Origin: Planctomycetota bacterium | GTDB taxonomy: Bacteria > Planctomycetota > PUPC01 > DSUN01 | Length of the DNA stretch: 64,000 nt | NCBI GenBank assembly: GCA_035384565.1 | Contig: DAOOIT010000011.1 | Coordinates: 1-64,000 of the forward strand | Direction of reading: 5' to 3' | In this document: in pieces, positions 35,901-43,059 of the stretch | Numbering within the stretch: the stretch's first letter is position 1 | Layout of the letters: every line of letters starts with the position of its first letter | Notes under the pieces: generated by a model | The model's database searches: none | What the model was told of the DNA's origin: nothing | Seen by the model: the letters and a program-made list of their open reading frames with translations, nothing else | Made by a program: the position numbers and the translations under genes

Positions 35901-37672
35901 CCACGCTGAACCTGGCAAACGTGGCTCTCACGTTCGACTCCAACGCGGCTCAGGTTGCTGACGCCACGATCTCGGGCACCGGCAGCCTCACCAAGCTCGG
36001 CACCGGCACCCTTCGCGTCGGCGCCACCAACAACTCCTACTCAGGCCCCACCTTCATCAACCAGGGCACCGTGGCCGCCGCCGGCACCGGCCTTGGAACG
36101 GGAACCGTCACGGTCGCCCTCGGCGCCACGTTGACACTCCAGGACCTCAGTGCTGGCCTCCCGGGCGAGTATTACAACATTAACCCGGGGTCAAGCGGGT
36201 CCAACCCCAACTTCGCCACCCTCGCCGCCCTCAACGCCCACCTGAGCACTTACACGCCCAACCTGATCTCCTATTCGACGGCAGCGGGCGCGAACTTCGA
36301 CTTCGCCACCAACGGCTCGCTCTTCCCCGCGCCCTACAACAGCGGCGGGGCGAACTTCGAGGTGCGGTGGACGGGCAAGTTCAACGCCCCCGTCGCAGGC
36401 AACTACGCCTTCTGGACCGGCAGCGACGACGGCAGCATGCTCTGGATTGACGGCCAGGAGCCCGCCGCTGTGGACAACAACTTCTTCCAGGGCGTCACCT
36501 GGCGCGGCGGCACCGCCATCCCGCTCACCGCCGGGCTCCACGACATCACCATCGCCTTCTACCAGGGCACCGGCGGCTACGGCCTCCAGGCCGACGTCCA
36601 AGGTCCCGCCGGCAGCGGCCTCGAGACCCGCCAGCGGCTGCCCAATTCGTACCTGCTCAGTGGCGTCTTCGGCAACCTCACCATCGGCGCGCTCGCAGGC
36701 GACGGCACCGTGGCCCTCGGCCCCTACACCCTCACCGCGGGCGGCAACAACGCCGACACGCTCTTCACCGGCCAGATCACGGGCACTGGCGCCCTCGTCA
36801 AGACAGGCTCGGGCGCCCTCTATCTCACTGGCGCCAACAGCTACGCGGGGGGCACCACTCTGGCCGGCGGCACCCTCGGCATCAACGGCGACGCCGCCCT
36901 CGGCGCCGTCCCCGCCGCCCCCACGACCAACCTCACCTTCGCCGGCGACAGCACCCTCCGCACCACGGCGGCCCTCGCCCTGAACGCCAACCGCCACATC
37001 CTCATCAACAGCGGCGTCACGGCCACCTTCGACACCAACGGCTTCGACGTGGCCATCGGCGGCGCCGTCGCCGGCCAGGGCGGCCTCACCAAGACCGGCC
37101 TCGGCAGCCTCTCGCTCCTCGGCGCCCACACCTACACCGGGCCCACCACCGTGCAGCAGGGCGAGCTGCTCACCGGCGGCACCCTCGCCGGCCCCCTGAG
37201 CGTGCTCGCCAACGGCCTCCTCTCGGCCGGCCCGGGCGTCAGCACCAACACCCTTCTGGTGCTCGACGACTACGACCAGCAGGGCACCCTGCGCGTCGAG
37301 CTGGCGGGGCCGAACCAGGGCGCGACCACCAGCGGCTTCGACTTCATCTTCGTCAACGGCCTCGCCACCCTGGCCGGGAACGCAACGGTGGAGATTGACC
37401 TGCTGAACGGCTTCGTGCCTCCCGCGTTCAGCACCTACGACCTCCTGGTCGCCGTGGACGGCATCACGGCCGACGTGAACCTTCTGATCGTGGACGCCTC
37501 GAGCGTGACCTTCAACTACGGCTGGAGCCTGAGCCTGGTGGACGTGCCCTCCTACGGGCCCGACGCCATGGCCCTCCGCCTCACGGCCGTGCCCGAGCCC
37601 ACCACCCTGGCGCTCCTGGCGCTCGGCGGCCTGGGCCTGCTCGCCCGCGCCCGGCGTCGCCGCGCCGCATAG
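26942..37672 (+). CDS. giant PEP-CTERM protein with autotransporter-type beta-strand repeats and PA14-like domains
   Basis: The 3,576-residue product has a signal peptide (MKRTTSCGWVGCLVAVLSLS) and long beta-helix-type Gly/Asn/Thr-rich repeats. Copies of the autotransporter-associated repeat, such as LTKTGLGSLSLLGAHTYTG, occur near residues 243, 600, 1700, 2000, 3030, 3300 and 3400. Two PA14-like modules lie near 2740-2890 (NETWVYSGQFYDADGYFSF) and 3073-3233 (GNYAFWTGSDDGSMLWIDG). It ends in a PEP-CTERM sorting signal: VPEPTTLALLALGG, one hydrophobic helix, then ARARRRRAA. It is therefore exported and probably retained or processed by an exosortase, not inserted as a barrel. It may be a surface or matrix adhesin that binds glycans. 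ATG 26942 begins the signal peptide; the frame opens earlier at 26903. Confidence 0.88.
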   Translation: MKRTTSCGWVGCLVAVLSLSASGAPLYWDGDGVGSVGGGSGTWDTTLSRWSTTPGGSAYQVWVNANLDDAVFQNAPGIVTLGAPVTAHDLTFAAQGYRLVGTNALTLGGVTPTVSVAGPSDWAMVDVPIQGAAGLIRSGAGRLFLTEGSTFTGGVTLNSGITTIINSPNLGDPANVVTLNGGTLQLANSSGSAGGLYLQLGNPVTGGARTIVVGPSGGTIDVPAISNGADGAAITGINALTGSGTLTKTGLGYLFVAQASDFSGNLVVAPNGNQFDIRAMGTMLNVASVTIGQSSYLNVDNQNQLMSRQFPGGASNLSYSVIPDRISDTAPILLEGGRLMYVARNTGLSGTSSREVFGATTVGLGQSEIRAERAGGGGSDLILSNLIHNVGGGTVRFTAGNTIGLAGDNGRITLQQVNGVAPTTGMFLGGWAVVNSDNFATYVVPASLGAAGGVVPYGSAVAGAPAYATTPFASGKVVNLTADYTIPAGDSVVGALRLAGAATRQVLFTNPGDTLYVESGGILSDGSNNARNIGATGTRGRLTAGTTSATTPQELFLHNNSNTTTIWSQIINNPNDLINATVALVKDLDGQVNLENDQNSYTGGTYVLRGTLEARAAGTLGYGPVTVKNSRLNLNAAGAINAAATAGGYTIVDNGQILLNSTSNYNTTWDRFTVPAGGVLSGQNSNTANQGLGSLTRVASLTGGGQVVLAPGAVVAHNSHFNDAANGTGVRTVQNLGTNADLFYGLYSDFNPGAAGSLTVGAGTAWTGISTDRSDRRFTQGTIVANSDFTLQGLLRDNGYALLYLGGTGGGTYGITNASGGPINANIVGRVALDENSPVSLPSDLTFVVTPGATLSPNQSNSLGSGGSFANVLVQAGGTLDPGNFTGVPPAIPGPLNGGLVTVAAGGRLLLNDASGVGSGQAGNITMQSDSILHLNSNNVFLGAATGQFVYEPGAIVRIEYSSPYGLKPIVSDAPGGSQVVYEVWNGDRTLTNQIHPLITAGPGSPNVAPEVLTIANGGMLTNDSNDRRLNEGRGRVILGDGAVLAGTSQTYFNIQESLDVQAGATVYIGSSRWVDGDPKLGAVQFVQAGTNTAGAGVTFNVVDGAQLSFNQGNVFPDTARLHLPAAVTYWPPVGNPPPGAWSGQPGNGSTLLLNTGWTEVIGELTGNGAVMGNTGAMLAAGWGTASNFTFDGLFKSANSQNPGLVKVGSTRMTLTNTSDSTGSLTVYQGELALAGPNGRWRGGEMRLSKGGTLLFDNSGTAVADRQVAGGTWLTTLAGGDFRVLGHATQAADVAMYGLGNSAGSAVTGISGGNTGGFGTVTVIPDGDLSMLRTSVTFGQMENFQSSSDRNSVWLLRGAGIAGLPGTHDANGVYTPNAGNPQDGLIFITNPNLLSSLSYGQQGGVEGFGPGTPGTPLVPVRGDLLAAVDPNATEGDFATMDVASGAKRTGVRILQASEYASTTLENANLSLNLRLTGALNFAGGDTRLSVLKMENGSSLSVSGVVPLLTQPAQVVVNAGGILVPSGATASLTASGNGAGADSVIRTGGGVSAYLHTFGDLSVDGEFFTDQRLVKTGSGTASFTAGSLSNLRGGIALHEGTLSINDSLANIRETGINASSFYGIHLELNGGTLDLNGNSQFFRRLESGNILPGVGTEGGTLTSAAPARVTVQDGGTFSGHITGDIAFHKVGNNTLYFTNSNPYTGETIVRQGTLLLRDSGTLPNTPQIDLNYARLDIVNDNLSGMNDRVNPAAVINMRGGDFVNRGRPGMLTQEHLGTVNVLQGQNLFQTLAGGSGATETHINNLVRSAGATVAFQQNYGFVGTAGNDTTAIRYLINQINSAPVALNDGLIGGWAIVNNDHFATYLPATGVSYMSNTSDGYANYDSSDLSAATATQNVNDGTSRTIAASKTVNSIRFSGGATHTLNAGVLLTVDTGGIMSNTNAGHGFTGAGQITSNSGELNLFVNQNTMTIGAQITGNIALTKAGGATLRLQGNNNYTGNTYFQALSGASDLSGLVELNTASANGSTIVAIPGNLHIHNTTVTELLPNQIKNTATVYLYGGGTLNLRDAGGVTETLDALVFSDAGSNANARPIVSRANAQATSALNLTGATPITVFNDNPTSTPTISTNVGSLAFTRGAGNAQTLLVNSPVTVNGLAAAGLLLNANITTVPTGVDDGGLIKAGNGLLLLGGSGSTFGNPGAPTEVFNIQEGYVRVDHQNALGPVNAITTVQNGATLLLNNNSGITGSLQLKNGSTLSVTLNSSTLGTVGSTGTVDVPAGANVDVLLRDYFIPATNNGNIVNNHRLTGAGTLHLAGIEYAAGYNGGGILQLQNTANDFAGTINIGTNAILTANSSSGTGNTLGTAALALNGGVLRLQDNGTASNQTISYGNNVTLNANSLIVADRQSGSNTTNTIALGTLNVASGAHVLGSNFTGDDFWAVNNSYQVSFAQVDGLGTLVKGGHQVLNINGYAAGFSGNIEIAGPQGIAVQPSGNLYLTAATNNLNNLTVNGIFGPRPSTALNVAGVLEVGDNAGQVVNGTYGVATGSVTGAMSVPSTATVTAATLLNNGIIGSTGGNATLTATQIQGSGLYQTYNQPLTLAGTLADGSNPTVLKVAGNNIVNLVPAASGTSSGGTQVQSGTLRIAAAAPITDPLGTGDIQVLGYAPPVVTAATSATLLFDSGANAIVQNSNIVNSGLVHVASGTVTIGGTLSGPGPGAYVPGLLEGNGGTWNSASPINTGTFGIKLEPRMGNMSVVTHDRITGWSDNETWVYSGQFYDADGYFSFIENIDDNAAVLIDGVKRLEESGSEISSTSMIAGQRGATVYASQNSYGGNLYFGMGPNGDGWHDIEIRFQQGGGGAGPWGVTNGMNNNFGFGLSTDGTRALDGALYTRPIDPGDASLFRTPVAAQGNLQIASGAALNLTAPGATHSTGSLLASGSSGAAALNLANGATLNTGNVTIPSGVTLNASALSGTAALNLTGSLTGRGATLNLANVALTFDSNAAQVADATISGTGSLTKLGTGTLRVGATNNSYSGPTFINQGTVAAAGTGLGTGTVTVALGATLTLQDLSAGLPGEYYNINPGSSGSNPNFATLAALNAHLSTYTPNLISYSTAAGANFDFATNGSLFPAPYNSGGANFEVRWTGKFNAPVAGNYAFWTGSDDGSMLWIDGQEPAAVDNNFFQGVTWRGGTAIPLTAGLHDITIAFYQGTGGYGLQADVQGPAGSGLETRQRLPNSYLLSGVFGNLTIGALAGDGTVALGPYTLTAGGNNADTLFTGQITGTGALVKTGSGALYLTGANSYAGGTTLAGGTLGINGDAALGAVPAAPTTNLTFAGDSTLRTTAALALNANRHILINSGVTATFDTNGFDVAIGGAVAGQGGLTKTGLGSLSLLGAHTYTGPTTVQQGELLTGGTLAGPLSVLANGLLSAGPGVSTNTLLVLDDYDQQGTLRVELAGPNQGATTSGFDFIFVNGLATLAGNATVEIDLLNGFVPPAFSTYDLLVAVDGITADVNLLIVDASSVTFNYGWSLSLVDVPSYGPDAMALRLTAVPEPTTLALLALGGLGLLARARRRRAA

Positions 37673-37703
37673 GCGGCGGGCACTTCAACGATGATCATCC
37701 ATC

Positions 37704-37735
37704 GGGGGCGCTCGACGGGCGCCCCCGCTTCTTTT
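37704..37735 (+). terminator. rho-independent terminator
   Basis: GGGGGCGC (37704-37711) pairs with GCGCCCCC (37719-37726), followed by GCTTCTTTT, 31 bases after the giant gene. Confidence 0.75.
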
Positions 37736-37788
37736 CGCCATCGCGCCGATGATGCCCCGCCGCCACTCCGCCGCCTGGCGTTCCGGGC

Positions 37789-37817
37789 TTTACCCGCCGT
37801 GCCCCGTTTGCTATAGT
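37789..37817 (+). promoter_or_regulatory. promoter of the second HEAT gene
   Basis: TTTACC (37789-37794), 17 bp, TATAGT (37812-37817), 49 bp before the start codon. Confidence 0.55.
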
Positions 37818-37865
37818 GTCCGCGGCGGGTGCATGTTCCACGACCCCTTGGCTGGAGGAAGCGCG

Positions 37866-40361
37866 ATGCGGCTTGCCAGGTTCGCAACGGGCATCATGGC
37901 ACTGGCTCTTACGAGGATGGCGATGGCGGGCGAAGCCGCGGCACCTCCGACGATGGCCGAGCTGGAGACCTGCCTGGCCAAAGTCCCTGCCTTCAAGTAC
38001 GGCGAGAGCCGCGCCGCGCTGGCCGACGCCGAGCGGATGATCCCCCAACTGGCCACCGACGCCGCGCAGCGCGCGGCCATCGAGAAGCGCCTGATCGCCC
38101 TCCTCGTGGCCGAGGGCACGAACGACGGCAAGGCCTTCCTCTGCCGCCAGCTCTCGCTCGTCGGCTCGGCCGAGGCCGTGCCGGCGCTCGCCAGGCTGCT
38201 GCCCGACCCCGAGATGTCGCACCACGCGCGATTCGCCCTCGAGCGAATGCCCTGCCCCGAGGCCGTGGCCGCGCTCCGCGACGCCCTGGGCAAGACCGAG
38301 GCCAGGCTGCTCGTGGGCGTCATCAACTCGCTCGGCGAGCGCAAGGACGCCGCGGCCGTGCCCGCGCTCGGCAAACTCGCGGCCGGCGCCGACGAAGCGG
38401 TGGCCGAGGCGGCCGTGGCGGCCCTCGGCAAGATTGGCGGCGTCGACGCCCTCAAGGCCATCGCCGCCGTGCGGGCCAAGGCGTCCGACAAGCTGCGCCC
38501 TGCCGCCACCGATGCCTGGCTCCTCGCCGCCGACGGCCTGGTCGCCGCGGGCAGGAAGGCCGAGGCCGCGGCCATCTACAAGGAGGTCTACGACGGCGAG
38601 AAGAAGGAACACCTCCGCGTGGCCGCCTTCCGCGGCCTCTTGGCCACGGGCGACGAAGCGGCCTGGGCGCTTATCATCAAGACTTTGTCGAGCGACGACC
38701 CGAAGATGTGGGGCACGGCGGCGGCCTTCGCCCGCGAAATCCCCGGCACCGAGGCCACCAAGGCCCTGGCCGGCCAACTCGCCAAGCTGCCCGCGCCCGC
38801 GCAGGTGCTGCTGCTGGGCGCCCTGGCCGCGCGCGGCGACGCCGGCGCGCTGCCCGCCGTGCTCGAGGCCGCCAAGGGCAAGGACGAAGCGGTGCGCGTC
38901 GCGGCCCTCGGCGCCCTCGGCGCCATCGGCGACGCCTCGTGCGTGCCCATGCTGGCTGACCTGGCGGCGAAGGGCCAGGGCGTTGAGCAAGGCGCCGCCC
39001 GCAAGAGCCTGGTCGCGCTCCGCGGCAAGGAAGTGGATGCCGCCCTCATCGCCGCCGCGGGAGCCGGCGAGCCCGCCGTGCGCCTCGAACTTTTCCGCGC
39101 CCTCGCCTCCCGCAACACGGTCGCCGCTGTACCAACGCTGCTCAAGGCTGCCGAGGACGCGGACAAGGGCGTTCGCACCGAGGCAATGAATGCCCTTGGC
39201 GTGCTCGCCGACGCCAAGGCGCTGCCCGCGCTCGTCAAGCTGCTCGTCGAGGCCAAGGCCGATGACGAGCGGGCGAACGCCGAGAAGGCCCTCGTCGCCA
39301 CCTGCCGCCGCATCGCCGACGCCGAGGCGGCGACGGCGCCCGTCCTCGCCGCTCTCCCCGGGCCGAACGCTCCCGTGCGGTGCGCACTCTTGCGCGTGCT
39401 GAGCAAAGTGCCCTCGGCCAAGGGGCTGGAAGCCCTCCGCGCCGGTCTCAAGGACGCCGATGCCGCCGTCAAGGATGCCGCGGTTCGCGGCCTGGCCGAC
39501 TGGCCCGACGCGGCAGCGATGCCGGACCTCCTCGCCATCGCCCGCACGGCAGAGGGCGCACACAAGGTCCTTGCCCTCCGCGGCTTCATTCGCCTGGCCG
39601 CGCTGCCCAGCGATCGGCCCGCCGAGCAGGCCGCCAAGCTCTTCGCCGACGCCATGGCCCTTGCCGCCAGCCCCGACGACAGGAAACTCGTCCTCGCGGC
39701 CGCGGCCAACGTGAATCACCGGGCCGCGCTCGACCTGGCAATGGCATCCCTCAGCGATGCCGCCATCGAGGTAGAGGCCGCCACCGCCGCCGTCCAGATC
39801 GCCAAGAACCTGCGGAAGACCGACCGCGACATGGCGAAGGCCGCACTCCAGAAGATCGTCGAGGTCTGCAAGACCCCCGCCGCGCGCCAGACGGCCGAGA
39901 GCGCGCTCCTCGTGGTGGACGCCGCGATGAACATCGCCCCCCAGGGCATGGCGTCGAGCAGAGGCGGCTCGAAGCCCGACGGCGGCTCCGGCCCGCCCCA
40001 AGCCGCAATTGACGGCGACCCCGCGACCTACTGGGACGAGGACGATAACCAGAAGCTCTACCGCTACGCCGTCACCTTCAAGCAACCGGAGAAGGTTGCG
40101 GCCCTCAGCATCCTCGGCTACCAGCACCACCAATACGCTCCGAAGGATTTCGAAATCCTCGCCGACGGCAAGGTGGTCAAGAAGGTCGAGAACGCCCAGT
40201 ACGACGACAACTTCCTCGTCATCAGCCTGGGCGAGGGCGTGACCTGCAAGGAGATCGAGCTCAAGATCACCGGCTACTACGGCAACTCCCCCGCCATCCG
40301 CGAGCTCGGCATCTACCCGCCCGGCGGCAAGATGCTCAAGATGGAGACGCCGAAGAAGTAG
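37866..40361 (+). CDS. secreted HEAT-repeat protein with C-terminal F5/8-type domain
   Basis: The 831-residue product has a signal peptide (MRLARFATGIMALALTRMAM, cleavage near AGEAA), about 16 HEAT repeats (for example DEAVRVAALGALGAIGD and ADKGVRTEAMNALGVLAD) and, from about residue 695, a discoidin/F5/8 type C-like jelly roll: PQAAIDGDPATYWDEDDNQK, YAVTFKQPEKVAALSILGY and IELKITGYYGNSPAIRELGIY. The latter often binds carbohydrate or lipid. It is a paralogue of the HEAT protein at 11210-13267, sharing the N-terminal AFKYGESRA region. GGAGG is 7 bases before the ATG. Its stop codon lies inside a 24-base dispersed repeat. Confidence 0.85.
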   Translation: MRLARFATGIMALALTRMAMAGEAAAPPTMAELETCLAKVPAFKYGESRAALADAERMIPQLATDAAQRAAIEKRLIALLVAEGTNDGKAFLCRQLSLVGSAEAVPALARLLPDPEMSHHARFALERMPCPEAVAALRDALGKTEARLLVGVINSLGERKDAAAVPALGKLAAGADEAVAEAAVAALGKIGGVDALKAIAAVRAKASDKLRPAATDAWLLAADGLVAAGRKAEAAAIYKEVYDGEKKEHLRVAAFRGLLATGDEAAWALIIKTLSSDDPKMWGTAAAFAREIPGTEATKALAGQLAKLPAPAQVLLLGALAARGDAGALPAVLEAAKGKDEAVRVAALGALGAIGDASCVPMLADLAAKGQGVEQGAARKSLVALRGKEVDAALIAAAGAGEPAVRLELFRALASRNTVAAVPTLLKAAEDADKGVRTEAMNALGVLADAKALPALVKLLVEAKADDERANAEKALVATCRRIADAEAATAPVLAALPGPNAPVRCALLRVLSKVPSAKGLEALRAGLKDADAAVKDAAVRGLADWPDAAAMPDLLAIARTAEGAHKVLALRGFIRLAALPSDRPAEQAAKLFADAMALAASPDDRKLVLAAAANVNHRAALDLAMASLSDAAIEVEAATAAVQIAKNLRKTDRDMAKAALQKIVEVCKTPAARQTAESALLVVDAAMNIAPQGMASSRGGSKPDGGSGPPQAAIDGDPATYWDEDDNQKLYRYAVTFKQPEKVAALSILGYQHHQYAPKDFEILADGKVVKKVENAQYDDNFLVISLGEGVTCKEIELKITGYYGNSPAIRELGIYPPGGKMLKMETPKK

Positions 40362-40381
40362 GGCGTGCATACCTGCACGCG
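40358..40381. repeat. 24-bp dispersed repeat, copy 2
   Basis: Identical to 22242-22265. Its TAG (40359-40361) is the stop codon of the HEAT/F5/8 gene. Confidence 0.75.
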
Positions 40382-40452
40382 AAATGGCCGCGGAGCGGCC
40401 GAAGAGGCGTCCCCACGCAGAGCGTAGGGACGAGAGCACTGGAGGTGACCCG

Positions 40453-40755
40453 ATGATCGCGAAGGGCTGGTTCGGCGGTTCAACGTCCGCTCCCACGTAC
40501 GGCATCCGTGTTGGTAGACCCAATGCAAGGCAGCACTTCGACAAGAGCTGGCGCACAATCCACGTAGAAATCGAGGGCCAGGTCCACATCTTCTCATTGT
40601 CTTCTACCTTCTGGACCACGTGTCCTGAATTCCGCGGCGGAGTGATCGGGGATTGGCTGAGGCGGAATGGCCTGGTGCCATGGCCATCAGGCAATCCCAC
40701 AGTGGTCGAACTCCTGCCATTGGGGGGTGACCGATTCCGACTTCAGAAGTTGTGA
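40453..40755 (+). CDS. small protein of unknown function, 100 residues
   Basis: I do not recognise this gene. GGAGGTG (40441-40447) lies 5-6 bases before the ATG. The product looks like a real folded protein: HVEIEGQVHIFSLSSTFW, then TTCPEFRGGVIGDWLRRNG, then VELLPLGGDRFRLQKL, which suggests a small alpha/beta fold. Base composition is less GC-rich and codon use less biased than in its neighbours, which may mean recent transfer. It stands alone between the HEAT gene and the FAD oxidoreductase. Confidence 0.55.
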   Translation: MIAKGWFGGSTSAPTYGIRVGRPNARQHFDKSWRTIHVEIEGQVHIFSLSSTFWTTCPEFRGGVIGDWLRRNGLVPWPSGNPTVVELLPLGGDRFRLQKL

Positions 40756-40810
40756 GCCGTGTCCGGAGCAAGCTCCTCACGGTGATGGTGCGAGAAGTGT
40801 GAACGCGAGG

Positions 40811-42259
40811 ATGTCCACGCAGGTCTCCCGCCGTGCTTTCCTTGTGGCCAGCGCGGCGGCGCCGCTGGTTGCGCCCCGCCTCGCGCTGGGCCAGGCCGTG
40901 AAGGAGTCGAAGACCATGGTCGTCACGGTGCCCGAGCAGAAGGTGCCGGTGCTGGCGGAGTGCGATGTGCTGGTGTGCGGCGGGGGCGTGTCAGGGATCA
41001 CGGCCGCCGTCTCCGCGGCACGCCACGGAGCCAGCGTGGTGCTGCTGGAGCGCTGGCCGATGCTCGGCGGCATGGCCACCGCCGCGCTCGTCACCGGCTG
41101 GCACCGCTCCGACCGCGAGAAGATGGTGATCTACGGCCTCGTGGAGGAGACCGCCCAGCGGGCCGAGAAGCACGGCTGGATCTGGAAGGACCCCCAATAC
41201 CCCCGCGCCCACGAGACCCACTGGTTCGAGCCAGAGGGGATGAAGATCGTCTACCACGACATGCTCGACGAGGCGAAGGTCCGCACCTTCTGCTACACGG
41301 TGGCGGGCGAGCCAATCCTCGAGGGCGGCCGCATCCGCGGCGTGCTGGCCGACACCAAGCGGGGGCGCCGCGCGGTGCTCGCGAAGATCGTGGTGGACGC
41401 CACCGGCGACGGCGACGTGGCAGCCAAGGCGGGCGTCCCCTTCGAGTTCGGCCGGGCCTCCGACGGCCGCGTGCAGGGCATGACGATGATGTACCGCGTC
41501 TGCAACATTGATGAGGCGAAGGTCAAGTCCTTCCCGCCCGACAAGGCGCGGGCCGTGATGGAGGCGATGCGGGCCGCCATCAAGGCGGGCGAGCTGCCCC
41601 CCTTCAACCACGCCTTCTCCCTCGGCCACGCCCGCAACCGCTTCATCCCCAACATGTGCCCCGTCTCGGGCAACCCCCTCGACGAGGAGGAACTGACCCG
41701 TCTCACCATCAAGAGCCGCCGCCAGGTGCACGCCTACTGGGACTGGCTTCGCACCCGCGTGCCCGGCCTGGAGAAGGTGCAAGTCGAGCAGACGGGCGTC
41801 AGCCTCGGCATCCGCGAATCGCGCCGCATCAAGGGCCTGAAGACCCTCGACGCCGAGATGATCCTCGGCGCGGCCAAGCAACGCGACGCCATCGGCCATG
41901 GCATCTGGATGATTGACATCCACGACCCCCTCGGCACAGGCTACACGACGTGGAACGATCGCGGGGCGAAGAACATGCTGCCCGCAGGCAAGAGCTATCA
42001 CATCCCGCTGGGCATGTGCCTGAACCCCGCCGTGCCCAACCTCGCCGTCGCCGGCCGCTGCGCCTCCTCCACACATGAGGGGCATTCCTCCGTGCGCGTG
42101 CAGACCCACTGCATGGTCATGGGGCAAGGGGTCGGCACCGCCGCGGCCATGGCGCTCGATGCCGGGTGCGACCTCGCGCAAGTGGACATACCGCGCCTGC
42201 AAGCCGCGCTGAAGAAGGATGGCGTGTACCTCGAGGATATCCCCGCGGAGGGGACTTGA
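40811..42259 (+). CDS. Tat-exported FAD-dependent oxidoreductase
   Basis: The 482-residue protein begins with a twin-arginine signal (QVSRRAFLVASAAAPLVAP), then the FAD-binding Rossmann motif DVLVCGGGVSGITAAVSAAR and the acidic end VVLLERWPMLGGMAT, as in the FAD_oxidored (PF12831) group common in planctomycetes and lentisphaerae. DATGDGDVAAKAGVPFEFGR is the typical second FAD motif, and LAVAGRCASSTHEGHSS with MVMGQGVGTAAAMAL closes the fold. Such enzymes are found in polysaccharide-use loci; the substrate is not known. ATG 40811 directly abuts a weak GAGG, so the exact start is uncertain, though the signal sequence supports it. Confidence 0.85.
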   Translation: MSTQVSRRAFLVASAAAPLVAPRLALGQAVKESKTMVVTVPEQKVPVLAECDVLVCGGGVSGITAAVSAARHGASVVLLERWPMLGGMATAALVTGWHRSDREKMVIYGLVEETAQRAEKHGWIWKDPQYPRAHETHWFEPEGMKIVYHDMLDEAKVRTFCYTVAGEPILEGGRIRGVLADTKRGRRAVLAKIVVDATGDGDVAAKAGVPFEFGRASDGRVQGMTMMYRVCNIDEAKVKSFPPDKARAVMEAMRAAIKAGELPPFNHAFSLGHARNRFIPNMCPVSGNPLDEEELTRLTIKSRRQVHAYWDWLRTRVPGLEKVQVEQTGVSLGIRESRRIKGLKTLDAEMILGAAKQRDAIGHGIWMIDIHDPLGTGYTTWNDRGAKNMLPAGKSYHIPLGMCLNPAVPNLAVAGRCASSTHEGHSSVRVQTHCMVMGQGVGTAAAMALDAGCDLAQVDIPRLQAALKKDGVYLEDIPAEGT

Positions 42260-42269
42260 GGTCGTCCAG

Positions 42270-42692
42270 TTACCTCGACCCGAGGAGCCTGGACGGGCCC
42301 GAGCGGGCGGCCAGGCCTGGCGCGCCGGACACGGTCCAGACCTTGATGTTGCGCCGGATGCCGAACTCGATGGCAGCCTGGTGCGACGGCAGCCACACAT
42401 CAATGCGGTTGCCCGTGATAGCGCTGCCAGTGTCCTCCACCACGAACGTGCGGCCGGGGAAGATGGCAAGACGCACCCGCGCGCCTTGAGGCAGAACGCC
42501 CCAGTCGGCCGCGATCATGCCCCTGCCGACCTTCTTCCCGCTCGCGGTAATCCCCTGCGCCTCCCTGCCGCAGCACTTCTGACACGAGCAGTAGGCAGTC
42601 ACCGTGAACTCCCCAACGTAACCATCGGCCGCCAGATGACTTGGGGCGAGTATTGCGCCGATGAGGGCTGCGATGGAGCCCATCGTAAGCAT
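42270..42692 (-). CDS. secreted 3D-domain protein
   Basis: The 140-residue product has a signal peptide (MLTMGSIAALIGAILAPSHL) and a 3D (Asp-Asp-Asp) domain: FTVTAYCSCQKCCG, then GMIAADWGVLPQGARV and VVEDTGSAITGNRIDVWLP, where the three Asp positions can be seen. The fold is a double-psi beta barrel shared with MltA-type lytic transglycosylases and Gram-positive cell-wall proteins, so it may bind or cut peptidoglycan. AGGAGG lies 7 bases before the ATG. It converges with the FAD oxidoreductase 10 bases away. Cys residues in CSCQKCC could bind metal or form disulfides. Confidence 0.8.
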   Translation of the reverse strand: MLTMGSIAALIGAILAPSHLAADGYVGEFTVTAYCSCQKCCGREAQGITASGKKVGRGMIAADWGVLPQGARVRLAIFPGRTFVVEDTGSAITGNRIDVWLPSHQAAIEFGIRRNIKVWTVSGAPGLAARSGPSRLLGSR

Positions 42693-43059
42693 CGCCTATC
42701 CTCCTGGCTGGTCCAGCTTCCACACGCCGCCCTCTGGTCGCTGTTTTCCCCCTGAGCAACCAACGTGCCGCTGAACACGCTCCGTGCCAGACCTTGGCTC
42801 ATGCCCAGCCGTTGGACGGTCGTAACCCTTTGAACTAAAATCACTAAGAGCGTTGAGGTTCGGGGCGGAAGTCGTGACGAGGGCGCCGGCTCGCCCTTCT
42901 ATGATAGGGGCATCGCCTCCCCCCGTGCGGGCAGGACATCGCCCGGATGGGGCAGTGAAGTGTACTCGGTGACTTTGCTACTCCATCCAGGAGTAGCCGC
43001 GGCTACGCGTGGCTTAGCCCTGCCGCCTGAGCCCGTGTAGGTCGCCGTGTGATGAGCGT
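42693..43059. other. non-coding stretch upstream of the 3D-domain gene
   Basis: No gene seen. The part near 42820-42860 is locally AT-richer and may hold the promoter of the 3D-domain gene, but no clear pair of boxes was found. Confidence 0.4.

Noticed and set aside
26942..37672. Classical type V autotransporter
   Set aside because: The C-terminus is a PEP-CTERM signal, not a 12-strand barrel ending in an aromatic residue.
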